From assembly GCA_030374765.1 (NCBI GenBank), contig JARGXX010000075.1:124001-188000 (forward strand): 64,000 bases of DNA, written 5' to 3'. The stretch is from Agarophyton chilense. Its lineage: Eukaryota; Rhodophyta; Florideophyceae; Gracilariales; Gracilariaceae. The translations under genes were made by a program, and so were the position numbers. Shown here one piece after another: positions 1 to 11,628 of this stretch. Every line of letters begins with the position of its first letter. Positions within the stretch are counted from its first letter, which is position 1. The notes beneath the pieces are model-generated. The model searched no databases. It worked only from the letters and a program-made list of their open reading frames with translations, and was not told where the DNA came from.

Positions 1-637
1 TATGTCGGCGCAGATCTGCCATGAGTTCTCTTCAATCTGAGAAGCAGAAGTGAAAGTGCGGCTGGGTCTAGTGCCAGCAAAGGTGGAAGAGATGTATAGC
101 TGCGCTCGAAAAGCGAGAAGAAGGGCGAAGATGACCAGAGGTGCACGCGGATTTCGAGCCGGTTCTGAGAGTCGAGAGGCGTGCGAAACCATCGGGGCGT
201 TCATGAGGAAGACTGGCGAAGGGGACATTCGCTGTCGCGGGATGATTCAGAAAGGGCGTGTGTCTGTTTGGCCTGTGGTGGGCTACAGTGGTCGGTCACT
301 GCTTTGCCGACAGCGCGGATTGACGAAGTTGGGCGGAGGCACTTTTTGGAATAAAATGCGGCATGGCCACTGCGTGACAAGGTTGCGCGTCACACGACAT
401 CAAAGGAGTGTCGAATCGAAACATGGACAGCTGCGTGCACAAAGCGTTATGAACGAGACGCTGTGAACGAGACGTTATGACCCTTATTCTACGACTTGAG
501 AGGAGCGCTACCGCTTAGAATCTGGTGCGCACATTCTACCTCGGGTTGGGATTGCTAACAAGACAACTCCTGAGAGCGCGATCATCAAGTTTACGCACGC
601 ATGCACCACGTTCCAAAGGGTACGAGGTACATGGATA
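1..637. other. left flank, no gene recognised
   Basis: I see no convincing coding region here. The longest open stretch (about 50-466, plus strand) opens without an ATG, is rich in Arg and Gly and resembles no family I know. This is probably the 3' flank of the thioredoxin gene plus intergenic DNA. Confidence 0.4.
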
Positions 638-1219
638 TCATTCGTCTATTTTCATGTATTCAACAATGTACCTTTCCAGTTCTTCCTTTCCCATGGCGCC
701 CTCCCTCAATCCATACACATTTCCTTTTTTAAACACGGCAAACGTCGGCAAGCCGCGAATGGCGTACTCTGATACGAATCGATCATTCTTGTCCGTATCC
801 ACTTTGACAACCTTCAAATCTCCATCAAACTCAGAAGCCGCCCAATCCATGAGCGGCGCAACCAATTTACATGGCCCGCACCACTCGGCGTAGAAGTCCA
901 CCAAAACCGGCGTCTAAGCAACGCTTGGCTCGTCAGTCAAATGGGCACGTAGTGCAAAGTGATGATTTCAGTGTTGGTAGTGGGTACATACCGTATCAGA
1001 CTGTTTGATAACTTGCTCGTCGAAAGTTGTTTCATCCACTTCCACTGGAGCTGATGCCCGAATTGTAGTGTGCGTGCGCACATGCCTTGCGCGACGTACC
1101 TTGGGACAGAACGCACTTGTGCTCAACGCGTTTGTGCTCAACGCGTTTGTGCTCACCTTGCTGTCGCGACCCGAACGGAACGATGAAAAGGACGTGACGA
1201 AGGCTGAAGAAGCGGGCAT
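638..1219 (-). CDS. thioredoxin, probably plastid-targeted
   Basis: Small dithiol-disulfide oxidoreductase of the thioredoxin family. Two exons join at 992/913: the donor reads GTATGT, the acceptor TTAG, and the intron is 78 bp and phase 0. The joined protein is about 167 residues. Residues 1-58 are rich in Ser, Thr, Ala and Arg with an AFVTSF-type stretch, as expected of a red algal plastid transit peptide. The mature domain starts near VEVDETTFDEQV and carries the WCGPC active site after LVDFYAE, then KVDTDKN and the cis-Pro loop GLPTFAVF. Length and leader fit an m-type plastid thioredoxin (inference). It lies head-to-head with the RTRAF gene, 431 bp between the two ATGs. Plastid rather than mitochondrial targeting is not proven. 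Confidence 0.9.
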
Positions 1220-1650
1220 AGCGAAGGGATGAACCGCGCGCTTTTCGTTCTAAGTTGTGGGTGGGAGGAGGCCTCTCTAGCTGCCTACGAAGAGCACCGA
1301 ATCCAAGATCTCCCCCAATACCAGAATCAGAATCGTGTGGATTCTGTGTACCATATGGACAGCAGTAGCTCTTTCGTGTGCGCGCTGGCAGGCTGCCCTC
1401 AACATGTCCTACTATTGGATGAATGCAGAAATTCGACGACGCCAAACAACCAAAATTTTGGCGCTGTTCAGAAATTTAACAAAGTAGTATACGCCAGAGT
1501 TAGAGCTGGTGCAAATTTTCTCCCTAACATCCGTCTCCAGCGTCAGAAGTGAACTTGCTGGGCTTCGTCCTCTTCAACTCAAAGAGTGACCGAGACACCG
1601 CCGTGTCCGGCAGCGGGGAATCGTCCCAAACTCGTCCGACCCTTTCCGCC

Positions 1651-2427
1651 ATGAATTGCTCCGACCCCGCCATCCAGCTTCGCCTACAAGCTCTACAATG
1701 CCCAATACCGCCCACTCAGACAGGTGCGTCCCCGCCAACAACGCCGCTACCAATCCATTTCTAAGGAACTAACATGCCACCTATCATTCCATCAGATCCT
1801 CTTCTCACTCAGAAGCAAATCTGCTGGCTTGAAGACGCCTACATTCGGCGATACGACATCCCCGACCGAAGGTCACTTCGAAAAACAGACTATCATTCAG
1901 CACTAAATGCTTATTTACGTCTTCTTGACGCCCCAGCCTCTGCACACGCCTCTTCAATCGCCGCCAGAAATTTCCTGATAGATCTCGCAATCAAACTTCA
2001 TTACAAAGATCATGCTGCCAAGTTCAATGCACCCTTTGATCCGTGGCAGTCTCGTCGACTTCCGGTCGTGTGCAACGTATCGAAAGCCTCTGATGTGTCC
2101 ACTGCGATTGAATCGTTACGAAACGCTCTGGAGCTACCTCACGTCGAAGACGTCAATAGCGCCCATGTAGCGGCCGCAGCTGCAGACGCTATTGAAATTG
2201 TTACGCGAGATGCATTAACATTCGACACACAATACAACATCGACAACATGCCGATTGCACTCGAAACGAGTGACGAGACAGTACACCGCGCCACATGCGC
2301 CATGCGTCTGCTCTTCGTTCGTCGATTACGAGCGCTTCAAGACGAGATAAACAGCTCTATTTCCGCCATGCAGTCAATCACAGCCGATCCCCACACGGAC
2401 GTAAAATTAGGGAAAGTAGGACGTTAG
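1651..2427 (+). CDS. RTRAF: RTRAF / hCLE (C14orf166) homologue
   Basis: Homologue of the metazoan RNA transcription, translation and transport factor (hCLE), known in animals as a subunit of the tRNA-ligase complex and of cap-binding assemblies. Exon 1 (1651-1723) encodes MNCSDPAIQLRLQ and following residues. A 72 bp intron (1724-1795, GTGCGT donor, CTAAC branch site near 1766, CAG acceptor) restores the frame through a split Asp codon. The joined protein is 234 residues against about 244 in human. Diagnostic stretches are QICWLEDAYIRRYDI, an FDTQYNIDNMPIALE-type region and the C-terminal ITADPHTDVKLGKVGR, which matches the family's conserved end almost exactly. The ATG at 1774 lies inside the intron and is not the start. 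The gene is tail-to-tail with TAM41, 61 bp apart. Confidence 0.88.
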
Positions 2428-2488
2428 GATGTTCTTGATAAGTTTGCAGAAGATGGTTGACGGAAACTACATATATTTACTACTACTA

Positions 2489-3460
2489 CTACCGCCACGC
2501 AGAGCGTATTGATTTACCAATCTTCGCAGCCACATATCTGACACTGGTAGTGAGCCCTGCAGACGCGACACCTTTTACAGCCTGGCTAACACTACTCCTG
2601 GCTACCACGGCTCCGATAGACGCTAGCAGCGCATTGGCGACACAGCTGGTATGCACGTAGGGAAGCTGCTCACGATCAAGCCCGACGTGGTTGGCGACGG
2701 CATTTCGAATTCTCGAGGGCAATCTTTGTAATAGCCTTTGTTGTGCGTCGGCTCGAACGTCTCGTCTCCACACACGACCTCTTGTAGCGACGTCTCTGAC
2801 GGTATCACACGACGCATACATAGTACGAAAGGCTTGCAGATTGGCGTGGACAATGTCTCGAACCTTGGTGCGGGCCTCGACGGCCATGGACATTCGCACG
2901 TCTTTAGTGTAGGACAGCGATGCCACCGCGGTGTAAAATCGGTGTTCGTCAAAGCTGTCTGGCAGGGTGAGCAGAGCAGCAGCGGCAGCAGCCTCAGTGT
3001 TATGGCGCATGGCATCGGTGAGAAGCGGTCCGGCGGCGGTGAGCACTCGAACCGGCTTTTGCAGACGGCCCGAAACATACAAGGAGTTCCACTCCGTTAA
3101 GTCGGTGATGAGACTGGCGGTGGAGACGACGCCGTACTTGAAGCCTGCCTTACGAGAAGGCAGCATTGTGTTGAAGTACACGGAGGCGCCGGCGTGCTGC
3201 AGCCTAGTGATGAAAGAAGCGCCGGCGACCTGGGCCGGGATGGAGTAGTGGCTAAGGTTGCGATAGAGGTTGTCGGTGTGCCATTGACAGGGATCATCCA
3301 CAGCGAGCATCAAGTCGATCATGCGGGAGCGCGGATCAGCGTTGCACTGCGGAATGATGGCTGAGCCATAGGCAAAAGCGAAGGAGGCTGGAGGCAATGA
3401 GGCGAGGATGTGCTGTGCCTGATCGATTGGGTACACGCACGACTGTGCAAGATGCACCAT
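2489..3460 (-). CDS. TAM41: mitochondrial CDP-diacylglycerol synthase TAM41
   Basis: Intronless, 323 residues, close to the usual 315-385. TAM41/Mmp37 converts phosphatidic acid and CTP to CDP-diacylglycerol at the matrix face of the mitochondrial inner membrane, the first step toward cardiolipin. The nucleotidyltransferase signature FAYGSAIIPQ lies near residues 28-37, followed by DLMLAVDDPCQWHTDNL and NLSHYS, then KYGVVS and DLTEWNSLYVSGRLQKPV near residues 110-140. All are hallmarks of the family. No long targeting leader is visible before the conserved domain, so import may rely on a short N-terminal segment, or a further upstream exon was missed. The start ATG at 3460 is the first in frame. 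Confidence 0.92.
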   Translation of the reverse strand: MVHLAQSCVYPIDQAQHILASLPPASFAFAYGSAIIPQCNADPRSRMIDLMLAVDDPCQWHTDNLYRNLSHYSIPAQVAGASFITRLQHAGASVYFNTMLPSRKAGFKYGVVSTASLITDLTEWNSLYVSGRLQKPVRVLTAAGPLLTDAMRHNTEAAAAAALLTLPDSFDEHRFYTAVASLSYTKDVRMSMAVEARTKVRDIVHANLQAFRTMYASCDTVRDVATRGRVWRRDVRADAQQRLLQRLPSRIRNAVANHVGLDREQLPYVHTSCVANALLASIGAVVARSSVSQAVKGVASAGLTTSVRYVAAKIGKSIRSAWR

Positions 3461-3819
3461 GTCGCGCTGCGGGGCTGCTGAAGACAGAGGGTATTGAAGA
3501 AGGATAGGGGCTGGTGAAGACAGAGAGAGACTGTTGAAGATAAGTAGGGGCTGCAGTATGCGGCTGATGACAACTGTATGACGTGGACGCGTGTATGGCG
3601 GGCGAGATAGGAGGCAGATTGTGATGCAGCAGGGGCGGAGACAGCACGACAGAGACAGTATATGTATGTAGCGGACCAGCGGTGCGGGCGAGGCGATGGA
3701 GCATCTATCAGAGTGTATTTACATTGCGAAGACTGCAAGTAGATATGTATGATACGGTACAGGGCCGGCGCCCGTCACGCCGGCGGTGGCGCGGAGCAAC
3801 GCGCGCCGCTACTACTGCG

Positions 3820-4797
3820 CTATAGCAGGTCATTAATCATGGTTTCATTCTCCTTGTTCTCGTCGAGTATTGGGCCTGTGTACTCCGAGTACTTGTGTCG
3901 AATATCGTCAAAGTACGAGCTCTCCAGCGCGTCCAACGCCGACAATCGCCGGTGCGGTGATAGCTGCAACATGCTCTCCAACAACTTGATTCCGTCCGCG
4001 CCCAGCACCGACAGCCCCTTGTACGCGTCCTGCAGCCGTTGTCGTTTCCACTGCGGGTATGCGTGCCAGTCGCGCAGCGATGCCACATTTGGCCAAGTCT
4101 CGCCCGTGGGCGTGCCCAGTACTCGGAAAATGGCCAGTAACTGCTCTAGCTCCGAGTCGCCGCAGAACATTGGTCGTCCAAGAATCATCTCGGCTAGGAT
4201 GCACCCCACAGACCATATGTCAACGCCCGTGGAGTAGTATTTGCTGCCGAGTAGAATTTCCGGCGCGCGATACCACAGCGTCACCACCTCGTGCGTGTAC
4301 TTGCCCACGGGCAGCGTGAAGGCGCGCCCGAGTCCAAAGTCCGCTAGCTTGATGGTGCGCGACTTGACGTCGATTAGCAGGTTTTGCGGCTTGAGATCGC
4401 GATGAAGCACTGCGTTGGAATGACAGCACTTGAGTCCCAACAAGATCTGGTAGCAAAATTCCTTGGCCAGCTGTGCGTTCATGCCCATGCCTTTGCCGTA
4501 CGTCTTAGTCATGAACTGTTTGAGATCGTGATCGAGAAATTCGAACACAAGGAATAGAACCGGCATACCAGAGCGCTGTTCCGAATGCACCACCTCCTCA
4601 AGACGCACCACATACGGGCTGTTAAGCATGCGCAAGATTGAAACCTCGCGCAGAGTGGTGGGCGGTACCCCCTCGTCATCACTGCTGAGAATGGTTTTCT
4701 TCAATGCCACGATCTTACCGGTCTCCAAGTGCTGCGCCTTGTACACCTTGCCGTAGGTGCCCTGACCGAGCAGCTCAGTGCGTTTGTAGTTCTCCAT
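3820..4797 (-). CDS. CDKB: B-type cyclin-dependent kinase (PPTTLRE)
   Basis: Ser/Thr kinase of the cell-cycle CDK group, 325 residues, no intron. I chose the ATG at 4797 (MENYKRTELLGQGTYG), because upstream in-frame codons encode a hydrophobic stretch not found in CDKs. Seen directly: glycine loop GQGTYG (11-16) with the Thr14/Tyr15 inhibitory pair, catalytic Lys33 in VALKK, cyclin-binding helix PPTTLRE in place of PSTAIRE, HRDLKPQN catalytic loop, DFGLGRAF, activation-loop Thr in YTHEVVTLWYRAPE and GVDIWSVGCI. In plants PPTTLRE marks CDKB2, which acts at G2/M. The same helix here supports an Archaeplastida B-type kinase. The C-terminal tail after about residue 305 is acidic and Asn-rich (DENKENE). 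Partner cyclin unknown. Confidence 0.93.
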   Translation of the reverse strand: MENYKRTELLGQGTYGKVYKAQHLETGKIVALKKTILSSDDEGVPPTTLREVSILRMLNSPYVVRLEEVVHSEQRSGMPVLFLVFEFLDHDLKQFMTKTYGKGMGMNAQLAKEFCYQILLGLKCCHSNAVLHRDLKPQNLLIDVKSRTIKLADFGLGRAFTLPVGKYTHEVVTLWYRAPEILLGSKYYSTGVDIWSVGCILAEMILGRPMFCGDSELEQLLAIFRVLGTPTGETWPNVASLRDWHAYPQWKRQRLQDAYKGLSVLGADGIKLLESMLQLSPHRRLSALDALESSYFDDIRHKYSEYTGPILDENKENETMINDLL

Positions 4798-6680
4798 AAC
4801 AGCAACAAGAAGCACGCAAGCGAACAAAAGGGCACACGACAAGAGCAACTACAAAGCACACGCGGGAGAGGCTGCGCATGTGAGGGCAGGGAAGAGGCGG
4901 GGCGGAGAAGGGCGGAGAAGTGGGGGCGGGTGTGGAGTGGAGAAGGCGGAGCGAGAAGAAGGCGTTTTGAGGGTTGTAGAGAATGGGGATGTGGTGTACA
5001 CGGGATGTGCCTGCTGCCTGCAGGCGGCGGTAGCCGTTACGAAGGCGACGGGCGGCGTGGCACCAGCGGGCGACGAGGGCGGGCGGGCTCTCGCTGTGAA
5101 CGGCGCGCTGTGACGCGCAGCAGCGGCACACGCAGGAGCGCGGCTGCTCGTTTTGGCGGTAATGTGCGCACTGCGCCACTCAGGCTCGTGACCGATTGGT
5201 CGCGTACGCCACCCTCCGCTGTTTCAAAAGTTTGAACCGTTTGCGCTTCGCTTTCGTGTAAGCGCCCGCTTGCATGACAGTTTCGTTTGGTGAACGGCTT
5301 TGCGCTTTTTTCTCTGTGCTTTCCGACTCCACACTTTTTTTTTTAAATTCAAATCGGCTCCTAACGCCGTCGCGCTGCTCTGTTCCGATTGGGGCGCGTT
5401 TTGTGGCCCATGTGCCGGCTTGGAGACCCTTGGGCCCTTTGAGGCTCAGTACACAATTCCATCTTGCTTCATTCCCCGTCACTGCCCCCAAGCTCTTTTC
5501 TTCAACAACCACATATAGAATACATTTTATATAAAATTAGCCACACTTGTTTGGACACTACCCAAACCCTTCTTAGAATACGTTCCACCTTTTTTTGCTT
5601 TATGTGCCACTCCTTGTTTGTTTTTATCCATCATGGAGCCACCTCTCCAACCACCCCCCGACGGAGCCGACATGCTTCAAAGCCCCCAAAACTAGAATAG
5701 CACCTGTTTCTAGTCGTCTTTCTTCTTTCATGCCAAGCAGCCCGTCATGCCTGCATTTCTCACCTTTCCCTTTCTTTTTATCCTTCCATGTCGACAGAGT
5801 AACTTCTCCTCCCCCTCGCAATATGTCACTCACCGCGCATCCTTCTTTGCCTCATGCGTTTTTTTCTTTAAACAACCTTCGCTCTTTTCTGGAAGATAAG
5901 CGACACATCAGTCACAGTGTGTACCTATGGCTTTGCGTGACCTACCCTAGACGCATCATTACCCTGTAACACTCACCACGTTCTTCCACGAGATAACCTT
6001 TCATTTAGGTTTAGGTTTCTTTTAAATCCTCCCCAGAGGTGAAACCAATCCGATGGAGCGCGAAATTGCTTTGACCGGTTTCCATCCCACAAGTAGTTGC
6101 ACATGAGACACTCGTCCGCAACCCGATGACAATCTCTCCATAAAACCGCTATCGGATTGGAACCTCTTTATTTATAACGCACACAATCAGGAGGAATGAT
6201 TCAAAGCATCGAAACAAGTTGTAGCACTACACACCTTTTCCACCAAAGAGTTGCCACCGTCTTGTAATTGAGAATGGTCGGAATGATGCACGCGAACTTG
6301 ATTGTGTGGTCGACAAGCCACAGGTTGCAATTATGCAATCTGATGGGAAAATTACCTGCAAAACGTACATCTATCTGCAACACTGATGAAGACGAGAAAA
6401 ATGTTGATGACAATGATAGAATCGTAATCATCTGGCGAGGCAATAGATTGCAACACGCTTTTACACCACCACACAGCTCGTACACCGTCCTCTTCAGGTT
6501 GTGCAGTATGTTACACCCCCAGGTTTGTTAAAAGTCAGTGTAGGTTTGTTTTTACTTTCGAATGAAGACCACGCAAAAAGAAACGAAAAACGATGACTAC
6601 ACGGCGAGGTTCCTTTGTCTGATTTGTGAGATAAACTAAGCAGTACAGAGTCAAAATTGTTGTCGGCGTGGGGCGACGAG
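4798..6680. other. intergenic, no gene recognised
   Basis: About 1.9 kb between the CDK start and the 3' end of the zinc-finger gene. It must hold the CDK promoter. It is GC-rich near 4860-5100, then pyrimidine-rich and AT-richer from 5260. Several open frames of 60-170 codons occur but none has a recognisable family, and most lack a credible ATG. Confidence 0.5.
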
Positions 6681-7896
6681 CTACGAGATGCCATTGCCTT
6701 GCGCAGTTTGCGCCGAGTCAGGCAGCGGAGTTATTTCGTCCGTGAGCGCACTCGCGCTAACGGAGGCTGATGCGGATGCCGACGCTGAGCCGGAGCCGGT
6801 GGCAACCATAACAGGTAGCGATTGGCTGTTAGATGGAGCTGGGGCGGTTTCTATGGGAGTTGGTTCCGTGCTAGACGAAAGTCGTATTCTCTTGTTGGTG
6901 TTCGCGTTAGCATCAATAATTCCGTGCACATTTCGGGTCTGAATGGTGAAAGGTTAGAAAGTGTGTTTTGCTTAAACAACTCAGGGTGGGTTTAAAACTT
7001 ACGTGCCGTGTGAGATCGCTTCTCAGTCCGAAGCGAGAGTTACATATGTTGCAGAGAAACGGTCTTTGCTTGAGATGAACTGTTTTGATGTGTTTGACCA
7101 TGTTTCCGTGAAGAGAAAAAGAGACGTGACATGTGTCGCATTTGTGCTCTCTTTTTCCATCGTGACTCTTCATGTGCGAATAGAGGTTGCTACTCCGCCC
7201 GAATCGCGCACCACATGTGGCACAGGCAAACGGTCTTTTTCGTTCATGTGCGGTTCGGATGTGTTCAACCAGCAAGTTCTTGTGGCCGTAGCTGGCGTCA
7301 CAGCGGTCGCATTTGAAAGGGCGGCAATTTTCGTGCACAGTTCGAATGTGTTTTTGCATGTTGGAATTGGTTTTAAACGACGATTTGCAGCGGGGGCACG
7401 TGAATTCCTTGGCAGGCGGTGGTGACGACGTGGAAGGCGCCGACGGTGCAACGACGTTATTGGTAGCATTTGCGGCAGGAGGCATGACGGTGGACCAGAA
7501 CAAATTTTGACTTGGCTGCGTAAAGTACGCAGTTTGCGCGGCGTAGTAAGGGTGCATTGGATACGAAGTTTGCAACGGTTGATATGGGTGCATGAGCAAC
7601 TGCGGGGGGGATTGCGTCAACGGTACACATAAAGTGCGTGGAACACCATCGAGTATGACAGTGACTTGTGGCAGCGGGGATGAATTGGCGGCGGAGGCGA
7701 GCGTCATCGCTTGTAGTTGCAAACCGTGCGCAGCGGCGGCGGCTGCAGCAGAAGACAGAATCTGAGTGAGCACGGCGTGCTGATTTGAGGATGCAGGGGG
7801 TGCAGGTGCAGACTCGGTACGCGGCAGAGAAGGCGCCGAGCAATCGTACGAAACTGTGGGAGGGGGATGCTGCGTTGACGTCGGTGGATCGGGCAT
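6681..7896 (-). CDS. five-finger C2H2 zinc-finger protein
   Basis: Probable DNA-binding regulator, 383 residues from two exons. The 64 bp intron (6939-7002; GTAAGT donor, CTAAC branch site, TTCAG acceptor) falls inside the fifth finger. Splicing joins LRSDLTRH to TRNVH and supplies its last zinc-binding His. The fingers run from about residue 190 to 310: CPRC..HIRTVH, CDRC..HIRTAH, CATC..HMKSH, CDTC..HIKTVH and CNIC..HTRNVH. The N-terminal half is Pro/Ser/Ala-rich with an Ala run and tracts such as MHPYQPLQTSYPMHPYY, typical of an unstructured activation region. The C-terminus is an alternating Ser-Ala tract. The first in-frame ATG is at 7896; the frame stays open upstream but without ATG. 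Target genes unknown. Confidence 0.85.
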
Positions 7897-8899
7897 GATG
7901 GCAGCAGCAAGCGGAGAAGCAGCAAGTACGAATGGCGTAGTATACACGATTATTTCACATGGGGCGGCGATGGTGCAAGAGACACAATTTTGAGCGAGTG
8001 CAAATGACAGGGAGGCGGGTTGCAAATGGTTATGGCGCTCGTTGTTGGGGGTTTTGTATGTTAATTGGCGGAAAGCTTGAACCGTTGGTTGTGGTGTGTG
8101 CGGAGCACAGTGGCGGCAACCGTGAACTGACGCCGTTCCGCCTCCGCACAATTGTTATGTACCGTCGATGGTTGTGCAGCGCACGGCGGCATGTTGCTGT
8201 GCTCTCTGGCCTCATTTTCCGTCCGTACTACAGCTGTGAGACTGCCACACATGCAGTGTTCCGAGGCGCTGAGCTGCTTTGCGAACAGGGAGTGCATTCG
8301 GCTTAGGGTTTGGCTCTCCCTCCGCCGCCCAACTTGTCCTTGTTGTAGCTACGCACAACCTTCTATCGCGTTTGGAGCGAACGGCACCGTATGGTCCACC
8401 GTCTCCCACAGCGGACGTGGAGTGATCGAAAACGTGTGCGCGTGCACACGTGTACCACAGCCATCCATTGTCATCAAACACTGTAATGCGCTCTGTACTA
8501 CTAGCCTGTCTCACCTTGCTGCGCCATCCAATGCTACCCTTTTCTGGCATCTTATCTTTCCGCATCAACTTTCACAAATGGAATAGCCCTTGCCTTCTGC
8601 ATTTCGTCTACAGCAAGAAATGCATCGATTTCCAGCTCGCGTTTTCCTCTGTTGAATTACATACCTGCGAAAGCAAATCTTTCCCCGCAGTTCTCAACTC
8701 AATTAGCGGTAATACAACCTCCTGAGCTAAGCGTCGCTGCTACTCGTGCACGCTGCACACCGTACTTTCAGTTGGGGATGCCTGTACAATATCCTAGCCA
8801 TTCAATATAGTGGCCTCAACCATAAAAGTAAGTGCACTCATTACCACGCGTTTCTTCTTCACCATGATAGCGGTTGTCGAACGTACCTCATCAAAACGA
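7897..8899. other. upstream region of the zinc-finger gene
   Basis: One kb with no recognised gene. It presumably includes the promoter and 5' leader of the zinc-finger gene. Open frames here are short or ATG-less. Confidence 0.4.
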
Positions 8900-10689
8900 T
8901 TAACCCCCATTCGTAAACCTATTGTAGGCGACAATTACGGCTGCGACCCCAAATGCCGCCCCATCTGTTGTCACACGTAGCGAGCACCAGACCAGCCGCC
9001 GCCGCCTAGTACAAGTAGACCTAGAACCGACGACTCCCCGTAAAAAACTCTGAGCAATCGGCTTCTTCAGTAGTGATCCCACTCTATCAAGGGCTTCTAC
9101 ACCAGTCCATCGCTGAAAAGGAGCAACGCTGTGTACACATTAAATGCAAACAAAACATGGCTGGACACTTCGAGCGTTGGGAGTGCATGCTAGATCGATA
9201 GTGTAAAACACCACAATATTTCTGTCTATGATGACAACTAATGTATTTGGTGCCAACGATGTTGCCAATTCGCTTGTGCTGAAATCATCATACGTTTTGA
9301 CACAGAATGAAAGAGCCACGTGGTCTTCCCTGTAGACGATCCATGCACTTCTTCACAGCCACACGATTGATCTTTTTGATACTATTGAACCTCACCGTCC
9401 CTAAAATTTTTAGATTCTTATCAGTCATATGACAACGCTGTTTCGCAAGTGTATGCCTAGTATAAAAGATACCCATGACCAACAACCTCGCTTCGTCTCT
9501 AGCGTCTGCAGCTTGACATTGATGGGTCAGAAGTAAGCACCACAAAGCAGATGCACTACTTCTACCGTCAAGCTCAGGATCCAGTTTTCAGTCAAACACG
9601 CCTATCAGTGTTCGGGATAGTATTTCTATGCAACCGCTTTAGTTTTGTTTTCTGACACATTTTTCCAGAAGGAATGAATGCACTCGTATTTGCATACAGC
9701 AACAACGTAGTCTTATGCCAAACCGTATCGATTTTGATTTCATGTATGACTTTGCTCAAGTTCTTCCTTTTCAACGCACCATGTTCTCATCCAACGTTGT
9801 GACAACAACTGGTATCACCATAGAACTTTCGTTTTTCAACAAGTGTTATTAACAGAATCTCCGAATGCCATAAAAGATCCGCGACAGCTGCAATTTGCTC
9901 GAACGAGCAGTAAGGCCGCAGTGCGATACAAATATTCTGATCACGGTTGCAAGACATGGTCTTACAAAACACTGTCTGATACAAACAATTTTGCTGCTCC
10001 AGTAGTCTTGAATGCTGTTCATCTTGAGTGACAAAAAGTATTACGACAAAAAAACTGAAGACTTTTTTTGGCCTTGGGATAGCAACTTCTGTGTACAAGA
10101 CGTTTCTCCAGAACTTTGCGCGTCCATGTTCGAACACACTCCATGAAATAAGAATTGCGAAACAAGTTCAATATTTTGACCTCTTTTTGATCACTGTTGC
10201 ACATAACGCTTTTGCATTTTGTAAAGTGGTGAATTAGAGGCCTAAACATAGCAGTACGGAACAGTTTTGATGATATACACATCTGTGGGCACGAGAGGAG
10301 AACTTTCGAAGAAATCATCAATAGGATCTTCTGCTGTGCGACCTTGTTTTTCATCACATTTATCCTCAGAAAGCATGGTGTCGAAATTTTCACTTGACGC
10401 AGTAACACTTTCACTTTTTACTGTTGACGTAGAATCTATGGTAAAGGTATCGATTGTTTTAGATGAACAGCTGTTCCTCAGACATGTACTCCCCTGTGTT
10501 GTGAAAAACTAGTGACTATGGGAATGTGTGTAGCCATGAAACAGTGGCCATCAGATTTCACTGACGTCGCCTACTTTAGCCGGCGGCTGTCAGGCCCTGT
10601 TTTGGTTCAAAAAACGGTTCAAAGCCTATCTGTATATACTATGTTTGGCATATATAAATGAGTTTAGGTTTTAGGAGCCAAAGGGTTAA
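8900..10689 (-). mobile_element. decayed piggyBac-type DNA transposon
   Basis: Transposase remnants on the minus strand, read in more than one frame, keep piggyBac-family signatures. SIQDYWSS lies near 10000, and YQTVFCKTMSCNRDQNI in a second frame nearby (family pattern DYWS..., MSRNRF...). Near 9350-9480 lie VMGIFYTRHTLAKQ and LGTVRFNSIKK (family pattern DNFYTS..L, GTVRKNR). The coding part is thus broken by several frameshifts and stops and cannot be active. The right end reads GGAGCCAAAGGG then TTAA (10686-10689), matching the family's CCC-starting ends and TTAA target. The left end (TTAACCCCCATTCG at 8900) is only a weak match, so the left border is uncertain. Confidence 0.6.
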
Positions 10690-10887
10690 ACGTGAAGGCT
10701 CCGAGCGAGGGAACAATAGAAGAGGAAAAGGGGGAGGAAGGGAAAGAAAGCATGAACGAAAATATACTTTCCGCACAGGTGAAGCGTGGAGCGGTTTTGA
10801 TGTAGGTTGAGTAGTCCTTTTTTTAATTTTCCCCGGTCAATGGCCGAAGTACCAATCCTGCCTGGGCTTTTATACTAATTAAACTGC

Positions 10888-11010
10888 AAGGGTACAGCTC
10901 ACTAAAACACACTAAATATACACTATTGTTCCCTACCGATTGGGATTGAATATTGTGAAATTATCTACTCCATAAAAATAGACGTATCATATCACACCAT
11001 GTAATATGAC
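10888..11010 (+). repeat. direct repeat, copy A
   Basis: About 123 bp starting AAGGGTACAG and ending near CCATGTAATATGAC. It closely matches 11629-11759 in the same orientation: shared cores include CCGATT, ATTGAATATT, GAATTATCTA/GAAATTATCTA and ATCATATCAC. It has no coding content and its family is unknown. The two copies bracket about 620 bp without a recognised gene. Confidence 0.7.
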
Positions 11011-11628
11011 CCTCCTGCATGCGTCTTACAGGCGTTAATTTACTGTGGGTAATCAAAATATTCATTCACGCTTGTTCACGTTCATGCTCATTTACGCTTG
11101 TTAGGAACGGGCCTGAGCGCTGTATTCTACTTGTGAGTAGTAACGCTGCTTGGTTCTTACCTCTTGTCTCCTTCCTGCGCAAGAAGCAAACAAGCGAAAC
11201 ACCTTTTCCCGCGAGATTAACGCCTTCGTAACATTCATTTTGGCCCGAAAAGGGAAGTGGAAGCTGCGATGCGGCTCTCGAGAGTGGCTAGGCGGCGCCG
11301 GACAGCAGGCAGAGGTGCAGAAAAGCACAGCAGTAGGGAGCAGAAGCTGTGGCGTCTCTCGAGAGAATGGCGCGGTGGCACAGAACAGCACGCAGGAGGG
11401 CGGAAGCTCACGGTGGGGGCTCGTTTTACGGCGGAATGGGAAGGGCGTGTAGCAATCAGCGGATTTTTCCTCGCTAATAGAACGCGACGCTGGTGGGAAT
11501 TCGAGCTTCAACAAGTTCTTATCCGAAAATGGATTTAGAGTGCGAGGATGGGAATGGAACACACCTGTTAATGTTTCGACACTTGTCGTGTTTAGAACGC
11601 GCAAATAGACTATCAGTGGAGGTGCTCT

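Noticed and set aside
50-466. 138-codon open frame at the left edge
   Set aside because: Opens on GTG, Arg-rich, no family likeness; eukaryotic genes here start on ATG.
1774-1795. ATG at 1774 as the start of RTRAF
   Set aside because: It lies in the intron; splicing 1723 to 1796 gives the family's usual N-terminus in frame.
4799-4848. Upstream extension of the CDK (hydrophobic, signal-like)
   Set aside because: CDKs are cytosolic/nuclear and the family start is at MENYKRTELLG; the extension has no support.
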